Shown one piece after another: positions 8,898 to 16,033 of a DNA stretch of 28,939 nucleotides. The stretch's first letter is position 1. Each line of letters begins with the position of its first letter. The position numbers and the translations under genes were made by a program. Source of the DNA: JAHFRG01 sp041495205 (GTDB lineage Bacteria > Pseudomonadota > Gammaproteobacteria > Burkholderiales > JAHFRG01); contig JBGQCF010000031.1 in assembly GCA_041495205.1 (NCBI GenBank), positions 1 to 28,939 of the forward strand, read 5' to 3'. The notes beneath the pieces were generated by a model that saw nothing but the letters and a program-made list of their open reading frames with translations, made no database searches and was not told the origin of the DNA.

Positions 8898-9377
8898 TTA
8901 CCTGGCCGCGCGCCTGTCAAAGCTATCCCAAATCAGCAACGCCGCGCCGCAGGTAATCGCCGAATCGGCGACATTGAACGCCGGCCAATGATAGGCCTGG
9001 ATGTAGAAATCCAGGAAATCCACCACGTGGCCAAGCACGATGCGGTCCCACAAATTCCCCAATGCGCCGCCGAGAATCAGGCTCAAGCCGAAACTGAAGC
9101 GCTTCTCGCGGTGGTAGCGCCTGATGAAATAAATGATGAACAACGAGGCCAGCGCGGCAATCGCGATAAAAAATCCGCGCTGCCAGCCTGAAGCCCGGCT
9201 CAGGAAACTGAACGCGGCGCCGGTATTGTATGTCAGCACCAGGTTAAAAAAAGGCGTGACCGGCACGCCAGCGCCGGGCGCGAGCGACTGGCTGACCCAG
9301 TATTTGGTGAGCTGATCGAGCACGATCACCAGCGCGCTGACGACAAACCAGCGCGGCCAATTAGTGTGGTGTTTCAT
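8898..9377 (-). CDS. lspA: Lipoprotein signal peptidase LspA (signal peptidase II)
   Basis: This inner-membrane aspartyl protease removes the signal peptide from diacylglyceryl-modified prolipoproteins. At 159 residues it has the normal length. Four hydrophobic segments are visible. The family blocks are DQLTKYWV, FNLVLTYNTGAAFSFL, GALGNLWDRIVLGHVVDFLD and FNVADSAITCGA. The catalytic pair is Asp120 (HVVD) and Asp138 (VADS). It is the last gene of the ribF-ileS-lspA operon, a widely conserved order. The 185-base gap to ileS is filled largely by a repeat, and no clear Shine-Dalgarno sequence precedes the ATG. It ends next to the shared terminator with pilY1. Confidence 0.95.
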   Translation of the reverse strand: MKHHTNWPRWFVVSALVIVLDQLTKYWVSQSLAPGAGVPVTPFFNLVLTYNTGAAFSFLSRASGWQRGFFIAIAALASLFIIYFIRRYHREKRFSFGLSLILGGALGNLWDRIVLGHVVDFLDFYIQAYHWPAFNVADSAITCGAALLIWDSFDRRAAR

Positions 9378-9410
9378 AAATAACTAACAAAAGTTTAATT
9401 CCACGAACGA

Positions 9411-9512
9411 ACTCCCTCTCCCCTCGCGGGAGAGGGCGGGGGTGAGGGGCAAGCGCAACTTCTTGATTTTTTCACCCTCATCCTATCCCTCTCTCATCAA
9501 GGGAGAGGGGAA
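9411..9512. repeat. Intergenic inverted-repeat element between ileS and lspA
   Basis: Two hairpins of CCCTCTCCC/GGGAGAGGG type lie about 70 bases apart: 9414-9436 (perfect nine-base arms, five-base loop) and 9487-9509 (one mismatch). Between them GGGGGTGAGGGG (9438-9449) can also pair with TCACCCTCATCC (9471-9482). The whole stretch is therefore a nested imperfect palindrome. Similar CTCCCTCTCCC/GGGTGAGGG repeats are common between genes in beta- and gammaproteobacteria. It lies within the ribF-ileS-lspA transcript and would fold in the RNA. Confidence 0.75.
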
Positions 9513-9562
9513 GTTATTTTACAGGCGTCACAACTTATGGCGCGTATTTCCGGAACGACATA

Positions 9563-12424
9563 CTACGCGAAATCGCGGGGCTCTCCGCTGCCATAAAGAT
9601 TGCTCACGCAACGCCCGCAAATCTCCGGATGTTTTGCGTCCGCCCCAACGTCGGCGCGGTAATGCCAGCAGCGAGCGCATTTGCGGTGCGGGCTGGGAAT
9701 GACCTTGACGTACTCCTCATCGCGATTTTCCACTTTGTGAACCGCTGCTTTTGAAGTAATCAGAACAAAACGCAAGTCGTCACCAAGCGAGCTCAAGGCA
9801 ACATATTTTTCGCCCGAATATGCAAGTTCAACTTCGGCTGCAAGCGAGGACCCGATCTGTCCGGACACGCGCGCCTCTTCAAGTTGCTTCAACACCTCGG
9901 AACGAACAGCACGTATGCGAATCCACTTGTCGACCAAGTGCATCTCGGCAGCAAAATCAGGAAACTCGTGCCAGGTTGAAACAAATACGCTCTCCAGATT
10001 TTTAGGCGAAATGTATGCCCAGGCTTCTTCGGCGGTAAAACTCAATACCGGCGCCATTAACCTTACCAAACTTTGCGCCATATGAAACAGCGCGTTCTGG
10101 GCTGAGCGTCGTGCCTTTGAATCTTTAGGCGCTGTATAAAGCCGGTCCTTAAGAATATCCAGATAAAAGCCTCCGAGGTCCTCCGAGCAAAAAGATTGTA
10201 GCTTTTGCACAATGGTGTGAAACTCGTACTTATCGTAGTAATCCAGCAAATCTGCTTGCCACTGCGCGGTCATACATAGAACATAACGGTCAATCTCCAG
10301 CCACTTCCCGACCGGCAGTGCATGCTTCACCGGGTCAAAGTCGGCAATGTTGGCGAGCAGGAAGCGCAGCGTGTTGCGGATGCGCCGGTAGCTTTCTCCC
10401 ACCCGCTTCAAAATCTCGTCTGAAATGGACAGCTCTGCCGAATAGTCGGTCGCAGCGACCCACAGCCGCAAGATATCTGCGCCGAGCGTGTCCGCCACTT
10501 TTTGCGGGGCAATGACATTGCCCTTGGACTTGCTCATCTTGTGGCCTTCGCCATCCACAACAAAGCCGTGGGTGAGCAATCCCCGGTACGGCGGCACCCC
10601 GTTCAGCATGCACGAGACCAGCAGTGATGAATGGAACCAGCCGCGGTGTTGATCCGAGCCTTCCAGGTAGAGGTCTGCCGGGAAATTCGTCTGGAACGGA
10701 TGGGAACCTTCTCCGGTCTCGCGGCCGCGCGGCCCGCCCATTACCGTCTGATGCGTGGAACCGGAGTCGAACCACACGTCGAGCGTATCGCGGCTTTTTT
10801 CGTAATGCATGGCTTCCGCACCGAGAAGTTCCTCGGCTTTGAGCGATTGCCACGATTCGATTCCGTGTTTTTCCACCCGCTGCGCGACCTGCTCCAGCAA
10901 CTCAAGCGTGCGCGGATGCAGCTCGCCGGTTGTCTTGCGCATAAAAAACGGCAGCGGCACTCCCCACTGGCGCTGGCGTGACAACGTCCAGTCGGGGCGG
11001 TTCGCGATCATGCCATGCAACCGCGCCTGTCCCCATGCGGGAAAGAACTGCGTGCTTTCCACGCCGCGCACAGCGGTCGTGCGCAGCGTCTCCTTCGGCT
11101 TCACGTTGTTGTAGCCCGGCACTTCGTCCATGCCGGCAAACCATTGCGTGGTCGCGCGCAAAATCACCGGTGTCTTGTGCCGCCAGCAGTGCATATAGCT
11201 GTGAATATAATTGAAATCGGCGGCGAAGAGCGCGCCGCGCTCCTCGAGTGTCTTGACGATCTTCCGGTTCGCGTCCCAGATCAACAGCCCGCCAAACAGC
11301 GGTAGCGAAGAGACGAACTTTCCGTCGCCCATTACCGGCGCGAGGATTTCGTCGTCCTTCATGCCGTGGCGGCGGCAGGACTCGAAGTCTTCCACGCCGT
11401 ACGCGGGCGCCACGTGCACGATCCCCGTGCCGGTATCGAGCGTAACATACTCTCCCGGATAGATCGGCGACATGCGGTCGTAAAAGGGATGCTTGAAGCG
11501 AATTCCTTCGAGATTGCGGCCGTGGCAGCTATGCTCGAAACCACTGATGCGATCGCGTCGCTTCAGGCCGTAGCGGGAAAGACAGCCGTCCTTGAGGTCG
11601 TTTGCCAGGATCAGGGAACCACGGTCGGTCTCAACGAGAGAGTACAAATACTCCGGGTGAACATTAAGAGCCTGATTGCCCGGAAGCGTCCATGGGGTCG
11701 TCGTCCAGATCACCGCGTAGATCGGGCCGTCCGGTAGACGGTCAAGTGCAAACGCTTCCCTTAGTTTCTCCCGATCTTCGTCAAGAAGCGCAAACCCGGC
11801 GTCGATTGCCGGGTCCTTGCGATCCTCGTACTCGATCTCGGCTTCAGCAAGCGCCGAGCCGCAGTCAAAGCACCAGTTCACCGGTTTCAGGCCGCGGTAG
11901 ATGTAGCCTTTGGCCAGCAGTTTGCCGAGCGTGCGGATCTCGTCGGCCTCGTTCCTGTAGGCCATGGTGAGATACGGGTTGTCCCAATCGCCATGCACGC
12001 CGAGGCGTATGAAGTCTTTTTTCTGGCGCTCGATCTGCTCGCTTGCATAGGCGCGCGATTTCTGCTGCACCTGTTCGACCGATAGTCCCTTCCCGTACTG
12101 CTTTTCGATATGGATTTCGATCGGCAAGCCATGGCAGTCCCATCCCGGCACGTAAGGCGCGTCAAACCCCGCCAGGGTTTTGCTTTTGACGATGATGTCC
12201 TTGAGGATCTTGTTGACCGCATGCCCGATGTGAATGTCGCCGTTGGCGTACGGCGGCCCGTCATGCAGGATAAACCGGGGGCGGCCTTTGGCGACCTCGC
12301 GGATTTTCTGGTAGAGCTTTTTCCTCTGCCATTCTTCGACCATCGCCGGCTCGCGCTTGGCAAGATCGCCACGCATCGGGAAAGGCGTGTCAGGGAGATT
12401 TAACGTTTCCTTATAATCAGCCAT
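9563..12424 (-). CDS. ileS: Isoleucyl-tRNA synthetase
   Basis: This cytoplasmic class I synthetase attaches isoleucine to its tRNA. At 953 residues it is full length for a bacterial IleS. Visible motifs are the HIGH signature in GDIHIGHAVNK (HIGH at 65-68), GWDCHGLPIE, the editing-domain block TTTPWTLPGNQAL, the DQHRGWF block and the KMSKS loop (629-633). The C-terminal zinc finger has Cys916, Cys919, Cys936 and Cys939. The ATG at 12424 gives the standard N-terminus MADYKETLNLPDTPFPMRG. The start lies ten bases downstream of the inverted arm at the end of ribF, and the ribosome site is weak (AAAAGA). It lies between ribF and lspA, the usual order. Confidence 0.97.
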   Translation of the reverse strand: MADYKETLNLPDTPFPMRGDLAKREPAMVEEWQRKKLYQKIREVAKGRPRFILHDGPPYANGDIHIGHAVNKILKDIIVKSKTLAGFDAPYVPGWDCHGLPIEIHIEKQYGKGLSVEQVQQKSRAYASEQIERQKKDFIRLGVHGDWDNPYLTMAYRNEADEIRTLGKLLAKGYIYRGLKPVNWCFDCGSALAEAEIEYEDRKDPAIDAGFALLDEDREKLREAFALDRLPDGPIYAVIWTTTPWTLPGNQALNVHPEYLYSLVETDRGSLILANDLKDGCLSRYGLKRRDRISGFEHSCHGRNLEGIRFKHPFYDRMSPIYPGEYVTLDTGTGIVHVAPAYGVEDFESCRRHGMKDDEILAPVMGDGKFVSSLPLFGGLLIWDANRKIVKTLEERGALFAADFNYIHSYMHCWRHKTPVILRATTQWFAGMDEVPGYNNVKPKETLRTTAVRGVESTQFFPAWGQARLHGMIANRPDWTLSRQRQWGVPLPFFMRKTTGELHPRTLELLEQVAQRVEKHGIESWQSLKAEELLGAEAMHYEKSRDTLDVWFDSGSTHQTVMGGPRGRETGEGSHPFQTNFPADLYLEGSDQHRGWFHSSLLVSCMLNGVPPYRGLLTHGFVVDGEGHKMSKSKGNVIAPQKVADTLGADILRLWVAATDYSAELSISDEILKRVGESYRRIRNTLRFLLANIADFDPVKHALPVGKWLEIDRYVLCMTAQWQADLLDYYDKYEFHTIVQKLQSFCSEDLGGFYLDILKDRLYTAPKDSKARRSAQNALFHMAQSLVRLMAPVLSFTAEEAWAYISPKNLESVFVSTWHEFPDFAAEMHLVDKWIRIRAVRSEVLKQLEEARVSGQIGSSLAAEVELAYSGEKYVALSSLGDDLRFVLITSKAAVHKVENRDEEYVKVIPSPHRKCARCWHYRADVGADAKHPEICGRCVSNLYGSGEPRDFA

Positions 12425-12432
12425 AAAATCTT

Positions 12433-13470
12433 TTACCGCGGAGGGCGCCGAGGACGCAGAGGAAAATCTTCTTCGTTGTCACTAGCCAGAGCCGGATAAG
12501 TTTGGTCTGGATTTTCATGAGAATTTTCTTGATTTCCTCCGCGTCCTTCGCGGTTAAAAAAGGATTTTGCATTTTCCACGTCGCGGCCGATTTGCGCTTT
12601 CAGCGTCTCGAGGTCGGAATATTTTTCCTCGTTGCGCAGCTTGTGCAGAAAATCCACCCGCACATGCTGTCCATAAATCTCGCGGTCAAAGTCGAGCACA
12701 TAAATTTCAAGCAAGGGCGCGCCGTTTTCCTTGACTGTCGGGCGCACCCCCAGGCTCGCCACCCCTTTCAGCGGGCGCTCGGCGATTCCCGCAAGCTCCA
12801 CCGCGAAAATTCCGCCAAGCGCCGGACGCGGATGCTTGATCCTGATATTTGCAGTGGGGAATCCGATCTTGCGGCCGGTCTTGTCGCCATGCGCCACTCT
12901 GCCGCTGATGCTGTAAGGCCTTCCCAACAACTCGCATGCCCGCTCCAGGTCGCCTCCCGCCAGCGCATCGCGAACCATGGTGCTGGAAACACGTTGCCCG
13001 TTAACCATGACACTGGGCATGACATACACTTCGAACGCGAATTTCTTTCCCAAAGCCTGCAGCAGGGCGACGTCGCCGGCGCGCTTACTGCCAAAGCGGA
13101 AATCTTCTCCCACCAGCAGCCATTTCGCATTGAGCCCCCGGCTGATCACGCGCTCGATAAACTCCTGCGCGCCCAGCCCGGCAAAGCTGCGATCGAAGCG
13201 GCAGATATGCGTGCGTTCCACACCCAGCGACGCGAATGCTTCCAGCTTTTCCCGCAGATTGCTCAAGCGCGCCGGTGCGGATGACGGCGTAAAAAATTCG
13301 CGCGGATGCGGCTCGAAAGTCAGCACGCAGGAAACCAAACCTCTGGCGCTCGCGCTTTCGGCCAGGCGAGTGAGCATCGCGCGATGTCCAAGATGAACGC
13401 CGTCGAAATTGCCGATGGTCAACGCCACCGGCGCTGAAGCCTTGTCAGGAATTCCCCGGGAAATCAGCAT
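12433..13470 (-). CDS. ribF: Bifunctional riboflavin kinase / FAD synthetase RibF
   Basis: RibF converts riboflavin to FMN and then FAD in the cytoplasm. The N-terminal FAD synthetase domain shows LTIGNFDGVHLGHRAML (nucleotidyltransferase HxGH-type motif), TFEPHPREFF and LLVGEDFRFGSKRAGD. The C-terminal riboflavin kinase domain shows GDKTGRKIGFPTANI and LGVRPTV. At 345 residues it is longer than usual (E. coli 313). The expected end is near DVENAKSFF at residue 305. Residues 306-345, NREGRGG...RPRRPPR, are low-complexity and polar, and are encoded by the inverted-arm repeat at 12435-12556, so they look like read-through into a repeat that supplies the stop codon. It is the first gene of ribF-ileS-lspA; its stop lies nine bases before the ileS start. 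Confidence 0.95.
   Translation of the reverse strand: MLISRGIPDKASAPVALTIGNFDGVHLGHRAMLTRLAESASARGLVSCVLTFEPHPREFFTPSSAPARLSNLREKLEAFASLGVERTHICRFDRSFAGLGAQEFIERVISRGLNAKWLLVGEDFRFGSKRAGDVALLQALGKKFAFEVYVMPSVMVNGQRVSSTMVRDALAGGDLERACELLGRPYSISGRVAHGDKTGRKIGFPTANIRIKHPRPALGGIFAVELAGIAERPLKGVASLGVRPTVKENGAPLLEIYVLDFDREIYGQHVRVDFLHKLRNEEKYSDLETLKAQIGRDVENAKSFFNREGRGGNQENSHENPDQTYPALASDNEEDFPLRPRRPPR
12435..12556. repeat. Inverted-arm repeat over the 3' end of ribF
   Basis: One arm (12435-12466) reads ACCGCGGAGGGCGCCGAGGA and continues with CGCAGAGGAAAA. The second (12533-12556) is its imperfect reverse complement, ending CGTCCTTCGCGGTT. About 66 bases lie between them. The ACCGCnGAGGnCGC type resembles the left arm of the argF-argG gap repeat at 28000-28027. 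Unlike that repeat, this one lies inside an open reading frame and encodes the last 40 residues and stop of ribF. Confidence 0.65.
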
Positions 13471-13580
13471 AGAGGAGCGCCAAAAGTTTGAAGTTTACAG
13501 TGCCTTCAAGCTTGCGGCTACTGCGTAAGCTGCAGGAAACAACTACGATCTAACGCAGTGAATTAAACAAGAGGGGGAAA

Positions 13581-14351
13581 TCAGTTCGCGGAAACCACTT
13601 TAGGCGAGCGCAGCAGTTCTTCGATTGCTGTATTCGCGACTGCCGATTCGCGGAACACTTCGCCGAGGAAAATCAGCGCCGGCCCTTGAAGATTCCATTC
13701 TCCTGCATCACCCAAACCGGAAAGCGTGGTGCGGATTTGACGCGATTCGGGAAGAGTAGCTTTCTCCACCACCACTGCCGGAGTTGCCGCAGGCAGCCCT
13801 TGGGCAAGAAGCATCGCGGAGATTTCTCCGGCTTGTCCGGCGGCCATGTACAGCACCGCGGTGTCGGCGGCGAGCACGCTTTTGACCCAATCTGCCGCGT
13901 CCTCTCCTTCACCGACTCGCGGCGTGACAAACACCACGCTGCGGCTCGATCCCCTGCGGGTGAGCGATACGCCGACTTCGGCGCTGGCTCCCAGTGCGGC
14001 CGTCACGCCGGGAACGATTTCGTATTCAATCCCGGCTTTTTTGAGCGCGGCGATTTCTTCCTGCGCGCGTCCAAACAGCATGGGGTCGCCGCCCTTGAGC
14101 CGCACAATAGTCTGATATTTATGCGCCGCCTCCACCAGATTGCGGTTGATGAAGCGCTGGTCGGTGGAAACACGCGAGCAACGCTTGCCCACCGCGACTT
14201 TCCTGGCCTTCACCGCAAGCGCCACAGTGTCGGGGTGAACCAGTGCATCGTAAAAAACGATATCGGCGCGCTTCAAAATTTCCGCGCCGCGCACCGTAAT
14301 CAAATCCGGCGCGCCGGGCCCTGCGCCAATCAAATACACTTTCCCGCTCAT
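13581..14351 (-). CDS. cobA: Uroporphyrinogen-III C-methyltransferase (SUMT)
   Basis: This 256-residue methyltransferase transfers two methyl groups from S-adenosylmethionine to uroporphyrinogen III, giving precorrin-2, the precursor of siroheme (and of cobalamin where made). Motifs in order are VYLIGAGPGAPDLITVRGAE, DALVHP, RLKGGDPMLFGRAQEE, EIVPGVTAALGASA and SLTRRGSSRSVVFVTPR. It lacks the N-terminal dehydrogenase/ferrochelatase domain of CysG, so those steps must be encoded elsewhere. Its place at the end of the cys operon fits supply of siroheme to the sulfite reductase here. A start-proximal AAGG lies eight bases upstream of the ATG, immediately outside the 273-bp repeat element that separates it from cysN. 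Confidence 0.93.
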   Translation of the reverse strand: MSGKVYLIGAGPGAPDLITVRGAEILKRADIVFYDALVHPDTVALAVKARKVAVGKRCSRVSTDQRFINRNLVEAAHKYQTIVRLKGGDPMLFGRAQEEIAALKKAGIEYEIVPGVTAALGASAEVGVSLTRRGSSRSVVFVTPRVGEGEDAADWVKSVLAADTAVLYMAAGQAGEISAMLLAQGLPAATPAVVVEKATLPESRQIRTTLSGLGDAGEWNLQGPALIFLGEVFRESAVANTAIEELLRSPKVVSAN

Positions 14352-14620
14352 TGGCCTGCCTTAGAGCCTCTAACATAATGAAACGAATAGTGCGACGGCA
14401 TCGGTTTCGGATGCAGGCCGCGAAGCAAGCCGCGCCGTTGGGTTATTCTCCAATAAGCGGCGAGCGACAAAGGCATGCACCGAAATCCGCGCCATCCCTG
14501 CGGGTTGCGGCCAAAAAGCGCGCCTGCTTTGTTGCTCGGCTTACTCGATGTCCACGCATCGAGTTGCGCCTCGCGTCGCGCATTCATCACTTTTTGGCCA
14601 GCAACGCAAATCCGTTTCAT
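14348..14620 (-). CDS. Hypothetical 90-residue ORF spanning the MITE-like element
   Basis: An ORF runs almost exactly from one side of the repeat element to the other. Its ATG overlaps the cysN stop as TAATG, and its TGA overlaps the cobA ATG as ATGA. The product is basic and Arg-rich, with Gly/Trp/Arg patches such as GALFGRNPQGWRGFRC and no recognised domain. The C-terminus FHYVRGSKAGQ comes partly from the terminal repeat. The tight overlaps would allow translational coupling through the element, but the opposite strand is also open across it, so this may be only open repeat DNA. I give no function. Confidence 0.3.
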   Translation of the reverse strand: MKRICVAGQKVMNARREAQLDAWTSSKPSNKAGALFGRNPQGWRGFRCMPLSLAAYWRITQRRGLLRGLHPKPMPSHYSFHYVRGSKAGQ

Positions 14621-14635
14621 TATGTTAGAGGCTCT
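14363..14635. mobile_element. 273-bp MITE-like element with perfect 23-bp terminal inverted repeats
   Basis: The ends are exact reverse complements: 14363-14385 starts AGAGCCTCTAAC and ends ATGAAACG, and 14613-14635 ends GTTAGAGGCTCT. The inside has no transposase. It includes an eight-base hairpin ACTCGATG/CATCGAGT (14543-14564, loop TCCACG). Each end reads inward-to-outward as the peptide FHYVRG. The size, terminal repeats and lack of a transposase fit a non-autonomous element mobilised in trans. I could not identify a target-site duplication with confidence. It lies at the cysN-cobA junction and its right end overlaps the last codons of cysN. Confidence 0.75.
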
Positions 14636-15903
14636 TTAATCATTCCCGCGGCAACGGTGTCATGCGTGGCTTCATCAATCATGATGAAGCTGCCGGTAGC
14701 GCGGTTGTTGTCATAAGCATCGCACATCAAGGGTTGTTGTGTTTTTAGCCTGGCGCGCCCGATTTCATTCATTTTAAGTTGCGACGCGCTGTCCTGCTGC
14801 AGCGTGTTTACATCCACGCGGTAGTTAAGCTGCAAAACCAAACCTTTCACCGTCTTGGTGGCGTGCTTGACGTAATACTTGCGGCGCAAATCCAGCGGCT
14901 GTTCGGAGAGCCAGCACAGCATGGCGTCGAATTCCCTGGCGACGCGCGGCTGGTTGTCGCTTTTCACTATCATGTCGCCGCGCGAAATATCAATATGGTC
15001 TTCGATCCGGAGAGCGACGGATTGCGGCGCAAACGCCAGCTCGTGCCTGGCATTGTAGCCGGCAATCTCTTTTACTTTCGAAGTCAACCCGGAAGGCAGC
15101 ACCGTGACGCTGTCGCCGACCCGAATCTCGCCCGATTCAATGCGCCCCATGTAGCCGCGGAAATCCTGGTATGCGGGGTCGGCCGGACGGCACACCCACT
15201 GCACCGGGAAGCGGAAATCCTCGGTATTAATATCGCTGGCAATCTCGATGGTTTCCAGCAACTCAAGCAGCGGCGTGCCGTCGTACCATGACAGGTTATC
15301 ACCACGCTTCACCACCATGTCGCCATGCAGCGCCGATATCGGGATGTAACGCACATCGTGCAGGTTGAGGCGGCTCGCAAAAACGGAAAACTCCTTTTGG
15401 ATGGAGTTAAACACGTCCTGCGAATAATCCACCAGGTCCATTTTATTCACCGCCACCACCAGGTGCGGGATGCCGACCAGGCTGGCGATATACGCATGGC
15501 GGCGCGATTGCGTGAGCACGCCTTTGCGCGCATCAATCAAAATCACTGCCAGATTGGCAGTGCTGGCGCCGGTCACCATGTTGCGCGTGTACTGCTCGTG
15601 GCCGGGCGTGTCGGCGATAATGAATTTGCGCCTGGGCGTGGCGAAATAGCGGTAGGCGACGTCAATCGTGATGCCCTGCTCGCGCTCGGCCTGCAGGCCG
15701 TCGGTAAGCAGCGACAAATCCACTCCGTCCATGCCCCTGCGCCGGGTGGTTTTTTCAATCGCAGAAAGCTGGTCTTCAAAAATCGATTTGGAATCGTAAA
15801 GCAGCCGGCCGATGAGCGTGCTTTTGCCGTCATCCACGCTGCCTGCGGTGATGAAGCGCAGCAGGTCCATGTTTCTGAGAGTAATGTTTTCGATGGCCGA
15901 CAT
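14620..15903 (-). CDS. cysN: Sulfate adenylyltransferase subunit 1 (GTPase) CysN
   Basis: CysN is the GTPase subunit of ATP sulfurylase; GTP hydrolysis drives formation of APS from ATP and sulfate by CysD. At 427 residues it is a stand-alone CysN without a fused APS kinase (CysNC is about 630). GTPase motifs are the P-loop GSVDDGKS (21-28), DTPGH (98-102) and NKMD (153-156). EF-Tu-like beta-barrel domains follow. The last codons (from GAG CCT CTA ACA to the stop TAA) lie in the terminal repeat of the MITE-like element, so the native C-terminus, expected near TVAAGMI, has probably been replaced by a few repeat-derived residues. The ATG lies 19 bases downstream of a different repeat and shows no Shine-Dalgarno sequence. 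Confidence 0.95.
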   Translation of the reverse strand: MSAIENITLRNMDLLRFITAGSVDDGKSTLIGRLLYDSKSIFEDQLSAIEKTTRRRGMDGVDLSLLTDGLQAEREQGITIDVAYRYFATPRRKFIIADTPGHEQYTRNMVTGASTANLAVILIDARKGVLTQSRRHAYIASLVGIPHLVVAVNKMDLVDYSQDVFNSIQKEFSVFASRLNLHDVRYIPISALHGDMVVKRGDNLSWYDGTPLLELLETIEIASDINTEDFRFPVQWVCRPADPAYQDFRGYMGRIESGEIRVGDSVTVLPSGLTSKVKEIAGYNARHELAFAPQSVALRIEDHIDISRGDMIVKSDNQPRVAREFDAMLCWLSEQPLDLRRKYYVKHATKTVKGLVLQLNYRVDVNTLQQDSASQLKMNEIGRARLKTQQPLMCDAYDNNRATGSFIMIDEATHDTVAAGMIKEPLT

Positions 15904-15922
15904 ATTTAATTAAAGTTATTCA

Positions 15923-16012
15923 AATAGACAGGATTTACAGGATTCTGCGGATTAACAAGATTAAATCCTGTAAATCTTCAAAAATCCTGTTAATCCTGTG
16001 AATTAAGATTTT
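15923..16012. repeat. ACAGGATT-type palindromic repeat, copy 1 (cysD-cysN gap)
   Basis: About 90 bases are built from ACAGGATT units on the left and AATCCTGT units on the right. The outer arms ACAGGATTTACAGGATT and AATCCTGTTAATCCTGT pair over 17 bases with one mismatch, and AAGATT/AATCTT pair inside. It matches the copy at 28040-28130 with about seven differences by eye; the first 22 bases are identical. It fills most of the 130-base gap between cysD and cysN and contains no ORF of note. Confidence 0.85.
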
Positions 16013-16033
16013 TCTCCACCTTGGCAGCTAAAT

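Noticed and set aside
9438..9512. The GGGTGAGGG/CCCTCTCCC stretch considered as a CRISPR-like array
   Set aside because: Only two inverted units occur, with no regular direct repeats or spacers and no cas genes.
14351..14716. Plus-strand 121-codon frame through the MITE-like element into cysN
   Set aside because: It extends antisense into cysN and looks like the mirror of the repeat. I left it out as a gene, although it also ends its repeat part in FHYVRG.
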